From Bisporella sp. PMI_857 (taxonomy: Eukaryota; Ascomycota; Leotiomycetes; Helotiales; Helotiaceae): a stretch of DNA of 64,000 nucleotides. The stretch covers positions 62,001-126,000 of the forward strand of contig JAJSPD010000078.1 in assembly GCA_021307315.1 (NCBI GenBank). The letters are read 5' to 3'. The position numbers and the translations under genes were made by a program. Of the stretch, positions 34,100-45,787 are shown piece by piece (positions within the stretch are counted from its first letter, which is position 1; each line of letters starts with the position of its first letter). The notes under the pieces were generated by a model. It ran no database searches, had not been told where the DNA came from, and saw nothing but the letters and a program-made list of their open reading frames with translations.

Positions 34100-35951
34100 T
34101 CACTTCCAAGTTTTTGATCCCTTCTGCAAGAAGACCTTTCTCTGTTGCGGTCCCTTTGAATCGTTAGCTTCTATTGACATGGCATCTTCGTCATTCAAGT
34201 GAACAAACTTAAGGTCTAAAAGAACGCGCTTCCGCACTTGCGTCAAGCGAAAAGAAGTGATAACACTTACGTGCAATATCCAACGCCTCGTCAAATGCAA
34301 CAACAAACCTATAACAATCACTGTAGCTGTTGTAAAGCGGAGCAGGTGCCACTCTCACGACGTCCGGTCTTCTCTCGTCAGTGACCACTCCTCTGTCTTC
34401 AAGTTCTTTCATGACAATATCCAATAAGCCTTCCCTAAGCCTTAAGCTGAGTTGGGCCCCTCTTTGATCTTTTTCACGAGGTGTTATGATCTCAAATAAA
34501 TCAGCATTCCTGATATGCCGATCTAGTAGGGATTCTAGATATGCAGTCAACTTCAAAGACTTCTCTCGCAGGGGCACTAATCCGCCAGCTTTTTGAAACA
34601 CCTCAAGCGATGCATTCAGACTCGTGATATCGAGAATACTTGGATTACTGAGCTGAAAACCCGCGGCGCCAGGAATAGGTACAAACTTATTCTCCATAGC
34701 GAAGCGGCTCTCTTTATCAGAGCCCCACCATCCGCTCAAACGGTTCACAAATTTCTTGCCGTCGATTGAAGTAGAGACACCGCTGTGCCTTTCATGGATG
34801 AAGAGACCGGCGATCGAACCCGGGCCGGCATTGAGATACTTGTAGGAACACCATGCTGCGGCATCGACGTCCCAGTCGTGGAGCTGTAGGGGCACGTTGC
34901 CAACGGCATGGGCGAGGTCCCATATCACAAAGATGCCAGCTTCACGTGCTACGGCGGTGATCTTGGGGATATCGAGGAACTGGCCGGTATAGAATTGGAT
35001 ACCAGGTAGGAGAAGAAGAGCGGTTGTAGTTGCATGTTCAGCAATGACGGAGAGGATGAGTTCAGTTGATATGGTTGACTGGGTGGCGGAGGGCGGTTCT
35101 ATGGTAATCATGGAGGTGCTTGGTGAAAGGGCATGGTTTTTGATTTGAGATTCAACTGCGTACTGCGTTTAGTTAGGATTGTGTAATCGCTACTCGTCGG
35201 AATAACGGCAATATGAGAAAGTCGACATTCGGCCGAGAAAATAGCTCATACTTCTGCTCACTGGGCTGAATATCCGGGGTGGCCGTACAATTACTAAATC
35301 GCTCACAAACGTGACAACACCATGCATGGCCCTGATGTGATCAAAGTTCGGTTAGGAAAAGGGGCTCGCTTACATGATCTGACGGGAAAGCTTTGCTTTC
35401 AAGTATGATCTTGTGGCGACCATTAATATCAGGCCGGTAGAAAGCAGACATGAGAAGATGCAAGTTGGCCGTCAAGGTTTCCATGACAGCTACCTCGGTG
35501 ATCTTCCCGCCTACGATGGGAGCAACTTTGTCTGCAGCCTCTGCATCTGCATGAAGCCATGTTGGCAATGGAGATTCTTCTAACGGCTTGAAGTGGCCAA
35601 AGACCCCCTGGGTTTTCCATGTGGTAAGATATTGCTTCAAACGTATTGCAGCTAATCGCGGCTGCAGGCCAAGGGAGTTTCCGCAGAGATAGATGCTCTG
35701 TTCTTGTGATTCGAATTCACTTGATTCTATTACTTCCCCATGCTTTAGCACACGAGCATGAGAGAGCACAGGCCTAGCTCACCTGCTTCAGGTAATGTAT
35801 TGGCCTTCAATTGTACTTTGGTTGGAATGAAAAATTCGCTCCTCATGCGTCGCAGAGGGTCCTGGGCATCAAGAGAGCCAGCATAGGTTTCTGAGAAATC
35901 TTCCTCCTGGGACACGTGGTGGCTTTCGCCATCTGTGTTGACATTTGCCAT
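34100..35951 (-). CDS. BNA5: Kynureninase
   Basis: PLP enzyme splitting kynurenine or 3-hydroxykynurenine to (hydroxy)anthranilate and alanine, in the tryptophan-to-NAD+ route in the cytosol. Exons 35951-35783, 35726-35374, 35162-34271 and 34215-34100 give exactly 509 residues. Family features are SIYLCGNSLGLQP, the GHF loop, EVAVMETLTANLHLL, KAFPSDHYAVESQI, DLAHAVGN with the PLP-ring Asp, and the Schiff-base Lys282 in CSYKYLNAGPG. Intron 2 is 211 nt, four times the genome norm. The last exon adds 38 residues beyond the conserved core. It is divergent from the NAD-glutamate dehydrogenase gene. Confidence 0.95.
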
Positions 35952-37436
35952 TGGTAACTAAACGTAATGAGTGCTGGAAATGGCAGCCCCTTTTCCCAAC
36001 AGCCAGCTCCCGGTGGGCAGCGGTGTAAGATTCAAAATTGAGCAGATGGATGGCGTGCCGAAATGAGGCGCCAATTCAGGGGAAGATGAAATGACAGAGG
36101 ATGGCAAGTGACGATGCGGAGAAGAATCTCGAACCTGGAGTGCATACGCTATGTGTCAAGAGCAGGTATGCGTTTAGTCATAGGAAGCCAGAGAAAGAAG
36201 GGCATTAAGCTGATGACATCTAAGACGTCTTGAATTATTCAAGTCTGGTGATGCGTGACCAGGGATGCGGATGGGGTAGACTGGTTTGCTGGGGGTAATA
36301 GAAATTCCATTTTCAGGTCATTGAGGCGGGGTTGATCACGTGTATGACCAAAAGACCTGCAAGAGGATGCCAAGACTGACTCGCTGATTTTCTTGCTGGT
36401 GTGGTACTTGGTGTAGGGGCGGTTTTTGGGGTTTTTGGGGGGGTTTTTTGGGTTCCTGTTCCTGATCGACCATGCTTCCAGAAATAGCTTAACTGAATCA
36501 CCTAAACCTGATCGGGCATTGAAAAGGAGTATGCTACCCCTAATGCGGCAATACGAAAATGTCACGATGGCGGGGCAATACCACCCGGCGGGATTTTTGC
36601 TGGCGCTGGGCCGTGAATAACCACGCGTGCTATGCTGAGACGAACGGTTTGTGAGGTACTTGCTTGCTTCCTGGCTGGCCGGCTGGCTGGCTGGCTCTAG
36701 CTCCATCTCCATTACGAATAGAAAAATTACAAGCAAAAAAAACCATTAAAAAAAAAAACTCAATTGTACCATTTGACTCCTCAAACACGAGCTCTCTCTC
36801 ATCTTGCCATTGTCTCGTGCATACAAAAGTACGAGCATAGCCCGCCTGTTTCTGCCTCACCCCTCTGTTCCAGCTTACCTTGCTTTTGCCCTTATCTTTC
36901 AGCCCTGGTCGGTGTCATCATCGCCCATGGAATAAAAAGTTGGAAAGTCACAAAAGATACCAGCAACGAGACCCCACTACACTGTTCCGTCTACTACTTC
37001 TTGAATCCTAAGCTACACAAGAGGGATTCCTCTCCGACAAAAACCTCTGTCAGAGTCTCTCCTTTATCACTGCATATACGGCGACGCACGTTTCCTAGGT
37101 ATGTCCCGCACCAATCGATCCATTCCACAAGATCTCTTATCGCCTGCGACCACAACACATGCCAGGGGGAGTGGCTAATGGATCTGTACCAGACCGTTCG
37201 GGCATTCAAGTGATAGCCAGAGTACCCATACCTGTCGTTGTCTCGTACTACGCATTTGCCAGAATTTGGTCATTGCGTAGATAAGGAATACACCGATTCT
37301 TCAAATCCAAGGTATATATGGAAAGAGCGTACAACAGTTGACTCACCATGTCTTGCACTTCCTTTCTTTTTCAATTGTTCTCTTTTCAAGCCTCTGTTCC
37401 TACTGGGCTACAGAGCTCAAAATCTCGAGCTTTAAT
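35952..37436. promoter_or_regulatory. Divergent promoter region, kynureninase / NAD-GDH
   Basis: 1.5 kb between the two start codons. It contains a GGCT repeat (36673-36696), G-rich runs (36420-36450), A-rich runs near 36738-36760 and pyrimidine-rich DNA upstream of 37437. Several upstream ATGs with frames (36764-37213, 37238-37435) precede the GDH start and could act as uORFs if transcribed. I do not call them genes. Confidence 0.5.
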
Positions 37437-40400
37437 ATGGCCAAAGTCTTGAGAATCAACACTGACATGGTGTCTCCAACACAGCAACCCCAAAACTACC
37501 AAGAGTCTCCCCTCTCCTCCGAATTCCCCGCATTCGACCAATCGCTTGCAAACATGGCGGACGTCGAAAATAACTTGCCGAAGCATAGGTTGGTGGAGAA
37601 AGCAATTGGAACTCCAGAACGAAAGCCGTCCCCTCTGCCATCTCATATTAGCGTTCCCTTCAGACACAATGGCAATGGGAATGGTAATGGTCAACGAACA
37701 CTACGATCTGCCACCATTGGCTATACAGCACCCGAGTTCAAGGGCAAAAAGGCACAAATGGCCCAGGGTTAGCAGTTTGATTTTGGACCAATTGGTCATG
37801 CACTGATCATTTTTAGTGAAAGAGAAGATTGCTAGCGCTTCTTGGATTCCTACTCCTCTCATCGAGGAACAAATATCTTGGTTCTACAGCGAACTCGGTA
37901 TCGACGATGTATACTTCGAATTAGAGACGGTCGAGGCAATTGCCAGCCACATCACCTCGCTTTATGCTGCCAAAGTTGCGGCATTTGCCAGGGCTGATCG
38001 CAAGCAAGAAATTAGACTCGATATGGAGGCTGGTGATCATGCCATCTATATCGATACCAGCGAGCCAGGAGTTACTAACGTTGGTGGCCCACGCTACGAG
38101 CATCGCCTCGAGAGCAAGTATCTGGATAATTCAGATATCAACACCGTTTTCCGGGTAGAGACTTTCCGTTCTCCAAGTAGTCTGTCGGGTACAGTCACAT
38201 CAAAGTCAACCTTGCGATGCTATTTCGTGTACCAATGTCAATTCGTTGATGCGAGACCAGCTCCTGATGAGACTCGCCTCGAATATATCAGCGACCGAAT
38301 GTTTTTGACGAAGGCAACCCAAAACACAAAGCAGATCTATGAAGAGATTATCAAGCTTGCCGTTGCCCGAACTGGCCCCGTAATTGAAGTTTTCGACATT
38401 GAGAACTCTCAGGAGAAGAGAGTGGTTGTGGCATTCCGCCGGAAGACTGCCCAAGGAATGTTCAGCGCTCTAAGCGATCTTTACCATTACTACGGTGTAA
38501 CGAGCTCAAGAAAGTACGTTGAGCAGTTCAGTAACGGCATATGTGTCATGTGCGTCTATCTCAAGCCTGCCACAACTCTTGCAAATGCCTCAAAATTCCC
38601 CCCTCTGGAACAATCTATTCATCAGATTACCAAGGAAATCTCCTTGCTTTATTGCATTCCGCAGAATAAGTTTCAGTCCTTGTTTGCTCTTGGTACTTTA
38701 AGTTTGCAAGAAACAATATACGGACATTGTGTCTGGGTTTTTGTACAGCACTTCCTCAATCGGCTTGGTATGTAGCATATAACCTCCCGTGCTGCTGTGT
38801 CACTCTAACAATATGCAGGTTCCGAATATGCTTCTTTGGTGTCAGCACTAGATCCCAAGAATAGCGGTCATGCTGAAGTTCTCTCCAAAATCAAGCGCAG
38901 GCTGCGCACAGAGACATTTACGGCTGACTACATCTACGAGATTATCAATTCTCACCCTCAACTTGTGCGACGCTTGTACACATCTTTTGCAAGCGTCCAT
39001 CTTCGTCTCGCTGAAGGCTACGAAGCCGAGGCGGTTCCACCAACGCCATCAGCTCAAGTTTTATCCGACAACGAGTTGAAAGAACTAATCTCCAAGACCC
39101 TGACCGACGAAAACGAGCGATTAGTCATGTCAGCTTTCAGAACTTTTAACAATGCTCTTCTGAAGACGAACTTTTACACGCCAACCAAGGTAGCATTGAG
39201 TTTCCGATTCGAGCCCTCCTTCCTTCCAGTTATTGAGTATCCACAGCCACTGTACGGCATGTTCTTGGTTATAAGTTCAGAGTCTCGAGGTTTTCATCTC
39301 CGTTTTCGAGATATTGCTAGAGGTGGAATTCGTATCGTTAAGTCTCGGAATCGTGAAGCCTACTCCATCAACGCACGATCAATGTTCGATGAGAACTATG
39401 GGTTGGCCAACACACAACAGCGCAAGAACAAGGATATTCCAGAAGGGGGATCGAAGGGCGTTATTCTGCTCGATCCGAGCAAACAAGACAAGGGCAGCGT
39501 TGCGTTTGAGAAGTACATTGACAGTATTATGGATCTCCTCCTACCAGCTGAAACTCCAGGAATCAAGAACCCTATCGTTGATCTATATGGCAAGGAAGAA
39601 ATTCTCTTCATGGGGCCCGACGAGAACACTGCAGACCTTGTAGACTGGGCTACTGAGCATGCCAAAGAGCGTGGCGCGCCTTGGTGGAAGTCGTTCTTCA
39701 CTGGCAAGTCTCCTCGGCTTGGTGGTATTCCTCACGATACCTATGGTATGACTACTCTTTCAGTTCGAGAGTATGTCAAGGGCATTTACCGGAAGAAGGA
39801 ACTTGATCCTAGCAAAGTTAGAAAAATGCAGACTGGAGGTCCAGATGGCGATCTTGGAAGCAACGAAATTCTTCTGAGCAACGAGAAATACACAGCCATT
39901 TCTGATGGCAGTGGAGTCCTCGTCGATCCAGAGGGCCTCAACAAAGAAGAGCTGATCCGACTTGCAAGGCGACGCGTCATGATTTCGCAATACGACACTT
40001 CGAAGTTGTCAAAAAAGGGTTATCGTGTCCTGGTCGACGATGTGAATGTCAAACTTCCAGATGGCGAAGTCATCAGCAATGGCACAACTTTCCGCAATAC
40101 CTTCTTCCTTCGTCAAAACGACCTGTTCGATTGTTTTGTTCCGTGTGGTGGCCGTCCTGAGTCGATTGACCTTTCCAGCGTCAACAAGCTTATCGTCAAA
40201 GGCAAAACCACCATTCCATACATCGTTGAAGGTGCCAACCTATTTATAACCCAAGATGCCAAGATTCGTCTCGAAGAGGCAGGATGCATTCTATTCAAGG
40301 ATGCCAGCGCTAACAAGGGCGGTGTCACCTCCTCGTCCCTTGAGGTACTTGCGAGTTTAAGTTTTGATGACCAGGGCTTCCTCGAAAACATGTGCGTTGG

Positions 40401-40875
40401 CAAGAACGGTCAGACTCCTGCGTTCTATACCGCATACGTCAAAGATGTACAAGAGAAGATCAAGGAGAACGCACGATTGGAGTTTGAGGCCATCTGGCGC
40501 GAGCACAAGCAGACCAAGATCCCACGCAGCACTCTTAGTGACACGCTCAGTGTTGCTATCACCAAACTGGATGAGGAGCTACAGAAGACAGAGCTGTGGG
40601 AGGATGAGAAGCTTCGCCGTTCAGTGCTCAAGGACGCATTACCAAAGTTGCTCCTCGAGAAGATCGGCCTAGACCTCATTATTGAGCGAGTGCCTGACAA
40701 TTATCTCCGTGCTATTTTTGGTAGCTACCTCGCGAGTCGATTCGTCTATGAGTTTGGTAGCTCCCCTAGCCAGTTTGCGTTTTTTGATTTGTAAGTCCCT
40801 TTATTTCTCCTTCAAATCAATAGCTAACATAGCCCTTTCAGCATGTCGAGGCGCATTGCAAAGGTGGAGGAGTAA
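37437..40875 (+). CDS. GDH2: NAD-specific glutamate dehydrogenase
   Basis: Large catabolic enzyme converting glutamate to 2-oxoglutarate and ammonium with NAD+. Exons 37437-37767, 37817-38767, 38819-40790 and 40842-40875 give exactly 1,095 residues, the size of the fungal large-subunit class. Recognised stretches are the N-terminal regulatory region (LIEEQISWFYSELGIDDVYF, then AAKVAAFARAD), the catalytic FHLRFRDIARGGIRIVKSR block, NTQQRKNKDIPEGGSKGVIL, GPDENTADLVDWA, and the dinucleotide half with IVEGANLFIT and LFKDASANKGGVTSSSLEVL. The first intron has a weak GTTAGC donor. The C-terminal exon codes only the last 11 residues. An alternative ATG 30 bases downstream (37467) is possible. Translation starts after a long upstream region. 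Confidence 0.95.
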
Positions 40876-41459
40876 TCACAAAAGTAAATAATTGATGTTG
40901 CAGATTTAGGTCATGGCATATTGGTGTGCATAAGCATTTTTCTGGACAGGCGTTTTTTAGACTATTAGTGGATGATAATAGCTGAGCAGATAAAAGTGCT
41001 TTAACTGCCTGCGTTAGCTTCCCCTTTTTTTGCACGCATCATTGTAATAGACTTGGAGAATAGAATTAAAATCCGATTACCCCCCTGTGAGAGGTAATTT
41101 CTTTCTGAGACGAGTATTATTGCCATGGCATGATTGTGACCGTGGTATATCCGGGAGAGACAACTGTACGACCAGCTTTGTTCTTTTGGTAACATGCTAT
41201 TTCACATAGACGAGATAAACATATAGTGAAAACAGAGGAATTGGGGAAAATGAATCGCAAGCTCAAACATGAAGCACCAGCCACAACTCAGCCGACTGAC
41301 TGAACCTTGCGATGTCGAGTCTCTTTTATTCGAACATCTCTATGAGCAAGCCAATCTATTAACTCAAAAAGCTCTTACATTGAGGGGTCATTGCTATTCA
41401 CTGCCTACTATTATACACTGCTCCAAAAGCATGAGAATAACCCATCTACCAGGTCCCGA
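40876..41459. other. Intergenic region
   Basis: 580 bases between the GDH2 stop and the decayed 3' end of the alcohol dehydrogenase pseudogene. Nothing recognisable. Confidence 0.5.
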
Positions 41460-42462
41460 AAACCTTGTGGAAATGGGGTGCAACGTGACACGGTACCGCA
41501 CGTCATTGTTATTGACCGTCTCGACGGCCTCCTTGCATCCGCCTCCGAGATATCAATCGTCTCGATTATAGGCTTCAATTTCTTCTCGCTGGCCAGCTTC
41601 AGCATGGCCAGCACCTCCTTCCTGCTGCCGATGTGGCTGCCAGAGATGCTCGACCCGTTCAGCGCGAAGCCAGAGGCATTGGCCTGTATAAATTAGCATC
41701 TTGTTTCAGTGGAGGTAGCGTACCCAGGGGATGCCGAAGTGCCCTAAACCACCGATGCCGAGAATTGCAACGTGCTTCCCAGGTCCAGTTCCAGCCTGGG
41801 TAAAGTGGTAAGAAGGTAGTGAGGCCAGCACACATCATAGGAGCCACTTCTTAGGATGGGATATTGTCTGGAACTAGGAAGATGAAGTATTCATGCACAC
41901 GTGAATGTGATGAGAAGCCTCCTTGGGAGAAAATCTGGCTGCCTTCGCTATCCCTCATTGGCTCGTCGCTATGTCCCTAATCAAGGTTATAAGGAGCATT
42001 GTAAGTATCTGCTCCAGATTAGAAGCAGTGCTCAGAACATCGTATACGCTTAAACAACATACCGACTTGCTTAGGGTAGTAGTTCTCGTTGTCGGATTTG
42101 CAGTTCTTGCATTGCATGCACGCCTGAACTTGAGCGCCAACGCCAACACGGTCACCGACTTTGCAGCTGGTAACCTTCTTACCTACACCGATAACTCTGC
42201 CGACAACCTCGTAACCTACACAGAGCGGAGTGGTTGAGAGTTCGCGGCAGCCGCCGGTAATAGTGTGTATGTCTGAGCCGCAAACACTGCAGCATTCGTT
42301 GACAATGTCTACGTCGTGATCTTCCGCAATCTTAGGTGTGAACTGGACCATATCAATACTAGTCTGTCACTTTGAGCGAAATCTTACCTTTTGTTTACTG
42401 AAGTTGCTCCACTTATCTGCGGAGTTGACCATGAAACCCTCGAATTGTACTGGAGCTGTCAT
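41460..42462 (-). pseudogene. Zinc-type alcohol dehydrogenase (cinnamyl-ADH-like) pseudogene
   Basis: Remnant of an NADP-dependent medium-chain alcohol dehydrogenase. The N-terminus (from ATG at 42462) and the catalytic zinc motif CGSDIHTITGG are clear, followed by GDRVGVGAQ. In the structural zinc lobe one Cys of the usual ENYC is Tyr (NENYY). After the next intron the frame meets TAG (41977-41979) and TAA (41851-41853), both inside homologous sequence, for example between VPDNIPS and VAPMMCAGLTT. A one-base shift near 41800 separates that from AGTGPGKHVAILGIGGLGHFG. About 90-100 residues of the Rossmann fold are then missing before NGSSISGSHIG and LKLASEKKLKPIIETIDISEA. Another shift follows before the end near 41481. 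It cannot give an active enzyme. Confidence 0.88.
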
Positions 42463-44046
42463 TGTGATTTTGCAATCTAGCTTCTTCTATTAATTGCAAT
42501 GTAGATGTGATGTTTGCAAAGATTTCAGGGGAAACTTTCTTTTCATTTTATAAATATATAAAGAGGATATAGTGAGGTCATGCTTGGAAGTTGCCCCACA
42601 TATTGATCTAGGTCAAGGAAAAGAGCCTCCAAAGCTCGTCCCTAAGAGATGGTCTTGCCAGTCGGTCCCTGGCGTCTCTCAAAACACTGCTTACCTAAGC
42701 CATCCATAATAGATCTACTTCAATTGAAATATTCTAAACTATCTGTACCGTAGCCCCCCAATGAACACTCCAGTACCTGGTCAACTCTATATCAGCTAGA
42801 TTTGTGAATGGTGATTCGTGTTTCCTTAGGTCTATGATGTCGTTTGAGGAGGATTGATATGTGACGTCTTCATGTTTCTCTTTGGAAGGCCCAGTGATAC
42901 GACGGGACGGACATGACGAATGCCATAATTGGAGCTTGATTGCTGCAGTTCTCCAGATGCTGGACGAACAGAGTTTCATATCGAAGAAAGCGCCGTTTGG
43001 CAACATGGCTGATTCAACAAGCACGAGGAAAGATGAAGAAGAAAAATTAATCACAACACCAGATAACATCACGGAGCATACATACTGATAACATTGAACT
43101 GGCAAGGTCTAAGTCGACGATACTAGTAGAAGAATTCAACCACCGGCACATCTTCGTGCCAACGGACGAGCTTAGCTCCTTGAGCTATATGCTGCCACTG
43201 GGTGACACCGCAAAAGAGCCGCGACTGTGCCCCGAATATTCTTGTAGATGTAGCAACACTGCGTCGATAGAAAAAGCAAGCTGCTCACTAGAGCTACTCA
43301 GCGATTGTAATTGTACACCTTGCTTCCACTCTGCACGGCGTTCAAAGTGCCAAGCGAGTTCTTGTCCTCAAGAAACCCTTCTAGAGAAAAGACAACGCAA
43401 CTGCTGTCAATCGCGGCGCTCCCGGGACTCGAAAACGGCGAGGTTGCATTATCTGACCCTGACAGATCAGAACAGCTGGGCAGCGTAGAATAGTAATCTC
43501 AGGCCATGCACCTCGATGGTGGAAATGACGAATCCCAAGCAAGCCTCGGGCCAAATCAACAAAGACTGCTTGGGAAGGAGGGTGGATAATTTAAGGGAGC
43601 TGGCTTGCGTATCGTCTTTCGCGGCTTCCTCTGTCTTTTACTCTCCGTGGGCACCACTCGGGATCGTGGTTGCCCCGGCAAAGATTACATATAGCATGAC
43701 AGAAGGACAAAGGATAGCTAGATATATCGGCCTCATGTTGCTCCATTGCACGGTGGTCGCACTTCTGACCGCCGATGATATGGTTGTCATTGCATCCGAG
43801 GATCCGTTCTCTGTTGCACGAAATATACACGAGACTCGGCGAATGCCAATGCCTCGCAAATACACGTGAGACAGGAAGCGCACGGCCGAATGTCCTCGGT
43901 AATATTCGGGTATTGCACTCCGTTTCAGGAAATGGTTCACTTCGGTGAAGGCGAAGGGTGGGTGGGACAGCCCTGTGTTCCCCAGAATATACAGGAGATG
44001 GCGGGAACGAGTCATGGACCAATGCTCTGCATACGTGGTGGAGGTT

Positions 44047-44067
44047 GAGAGAGAGAGAGAGAGAGAG
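44047..44067. repeat. (GA)n microsatellite
   Basis: Ten perfect GA units plus one G. Confidence 0.9.
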
Positions 44068-44104
44068 GGAAACAAAAGAATCATCATCATTATTGATAAT
44101 TGAC

Positions 44105-44190
44105 TATCATTATTATTATTTATTTAAAAAAAAAAAAACGTCAGAGTGGATGCACCCACCCTTTTTATTTTTTTATTTTTTTATTTTTTT
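44105..44190. repeat. AT-rich microsatellite cluster: (ATT)n, A13, (A T7)3
   Basis: An ATT-type run is followed by 13 A (44126-44138). After 20 mixed bases comes an 8-base period of one A and seven T (A at 44167, 44175 and 44183). Two A runs of 10-11 bases follow near 44276-44299. Confidence 0.85.
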
Positions 44191-45787
44191 CAATTGCTAT
44201 TCTCATCGGTGGACTCCCCACATCGGTAATAAATTACTTCGCAATAGATACATAACATAAGACTACTATATTGAGAAAAAAAAAAAGGGAAAAAAAAAAG
44301 AGAAGTACTCAACACTCTAAACCCGCTCTATCACCGCCGTTCAAACATTAAAGGCCCCGCCCAGCTTGTCTTGCATCCCTGCTTTCATACGTCTTCAACA
44401 CACACCTTCACCTCAGCATAGCGGGGCAAGTTCCGCACTCCATCAACTAACACACTTTCATCCCAAAAAAGCACCTCCAAGTCCCGTTTCCAGAGCCGAT
44501 ACTATCAGTGCCAAGTCCCTACCTCCGAACTCTGTGAGCTCCTGGTCGCAAATCTGCTCCATCTCTCTCCAATTATGAAGCGCGCTTCAAAGCATTCATT
44601 TTGCTAGGCCATGACAAGCCCTCAACTTCCTGGGGTTGGGGAAGGTGGGATATCCCCCCCCAGTTCTTCGTGCTATTTATCCTCCTTTGCAAGCATTGTG
44701 TAGAAGCACGCTTTTACGACTTTGCGGCATCGCTCAAGCTCGGTTGCTGCGTATTGCTCGGATTGGTGTCGTCCCAGTGCAGAAATGCAATATGCCAACA
44801 CGGCTTGACCGCTCGAATTAAGGACAAAAAGCTGGTACGCGGTGCAGGACCAGGGAGATGATATTCACTAAAGCCCCGCCGCCAACTTTGTGGGGAGGAA
44901 AATCTACTGGACTAGTCGAATTTCCGGAACGTGTGCCAGCCACTATTCTCTCTTATGCCATGACATGCTGAGTATGGAACATCGTGACTAACAATGCAGG
45001 CGTTGTGGTTAACAAGAACTAGATGCTGTCCTAGTTCTTGCCCGGCAGCAGCTGCACATAGTCCTGCCATCTAATCATAACAGTATATTGGCGAACACTC
45101 CATTCGACAGCCGAAAGAAGAGTGGTTCTTTGCGTTCTTCCATGTGAATGGGGCAATCCCGTTTTGATTGATGTCAACGTAGGCGGCTCACAGGCTTCTG
45201 GCCATCTATACGTGTGACATTGACCGGTTTTGGGGTGTTTGGGAAATCGCATCCAGATGACATGTGAGGATGGAGCTCACAGCTTGGAATTCCAAGGGAT
45301 TGAAATTTAATGATGGGGAGTAACTTGATCGGGCTTCAAACTGGCATGTAAACCCACATCCTTCCATCCTATTTGCCCCTTTGAGACGGGAATTCGCCTG
45401 ATGGGAATGGGGCCTTTTCGCGGGGCATTGCTGTTTGTTAGCTTTCTCACTAAACTTACCTAAACCCTTCTATCCCCCATGACCAAAATCCCTGTCTATC
45501 TACCATTTTGTGTGTGAGAGAGAGAAAATGTCGACGTCCCCTGGCTGCTCCAATTTCTCCACATTCAGAAATGTCCTTTACTTAAACTCCAGAATCCCCA
45601 CCTCTGTATTTTTGAGGCCTTTTTGCACTGAAATGAGGAAATAATCCTTTGTTCTCTTCTTCAACTCGCCGGTTCTGCATTGTGAGTTTTCGGTGCTGAC
45701 AGGGTCGACGTCACGGGCCAAGGAACACTTCAATGCCTATGTCACTCGCTCAATTGACTGTCACATGCTGAGAACAGCCGGATTAAC

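Larger units (their letters stand above)
42463..45787. other. Long gene-poor region upstream of the Zn2Cys6 factor
   Basis: 3.3 kb with no gene I can support. Frames at 42734-43105, 42861-43088, 43516-43869 and 43591-44090 overlap on opposite strands and lack motifs. From 44040 to 44310 the DNA is a cluster of microsatellites and homopolymers. The last 1.4 kb should include the promoter and leader of the transcription factor. Confidence 0.45.

Noticed and set aside
36239..36736. 165-residue minus-strand frame in the kynureninase/GDH2 promoter region
   Set aside because: Composition follows simple repeats (GGCT, poly-G/poly-C), and there is no domain, signal peptide or conserved-looking core.
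42861..43088. 75-residue plus-strand frame
   Set aside because: No recognisable motif; it sits in the gene-poor region and overlaps a minus-strand frame of equal quality.
43516..44090. Overlapping frames on both strands (43516-43869 plus, 43591-44022 and 43638-44090 minus)
   Set aside because: Three mutually exclusive frames with no family features; none has credible splice sites or composition better than its opposite strand.
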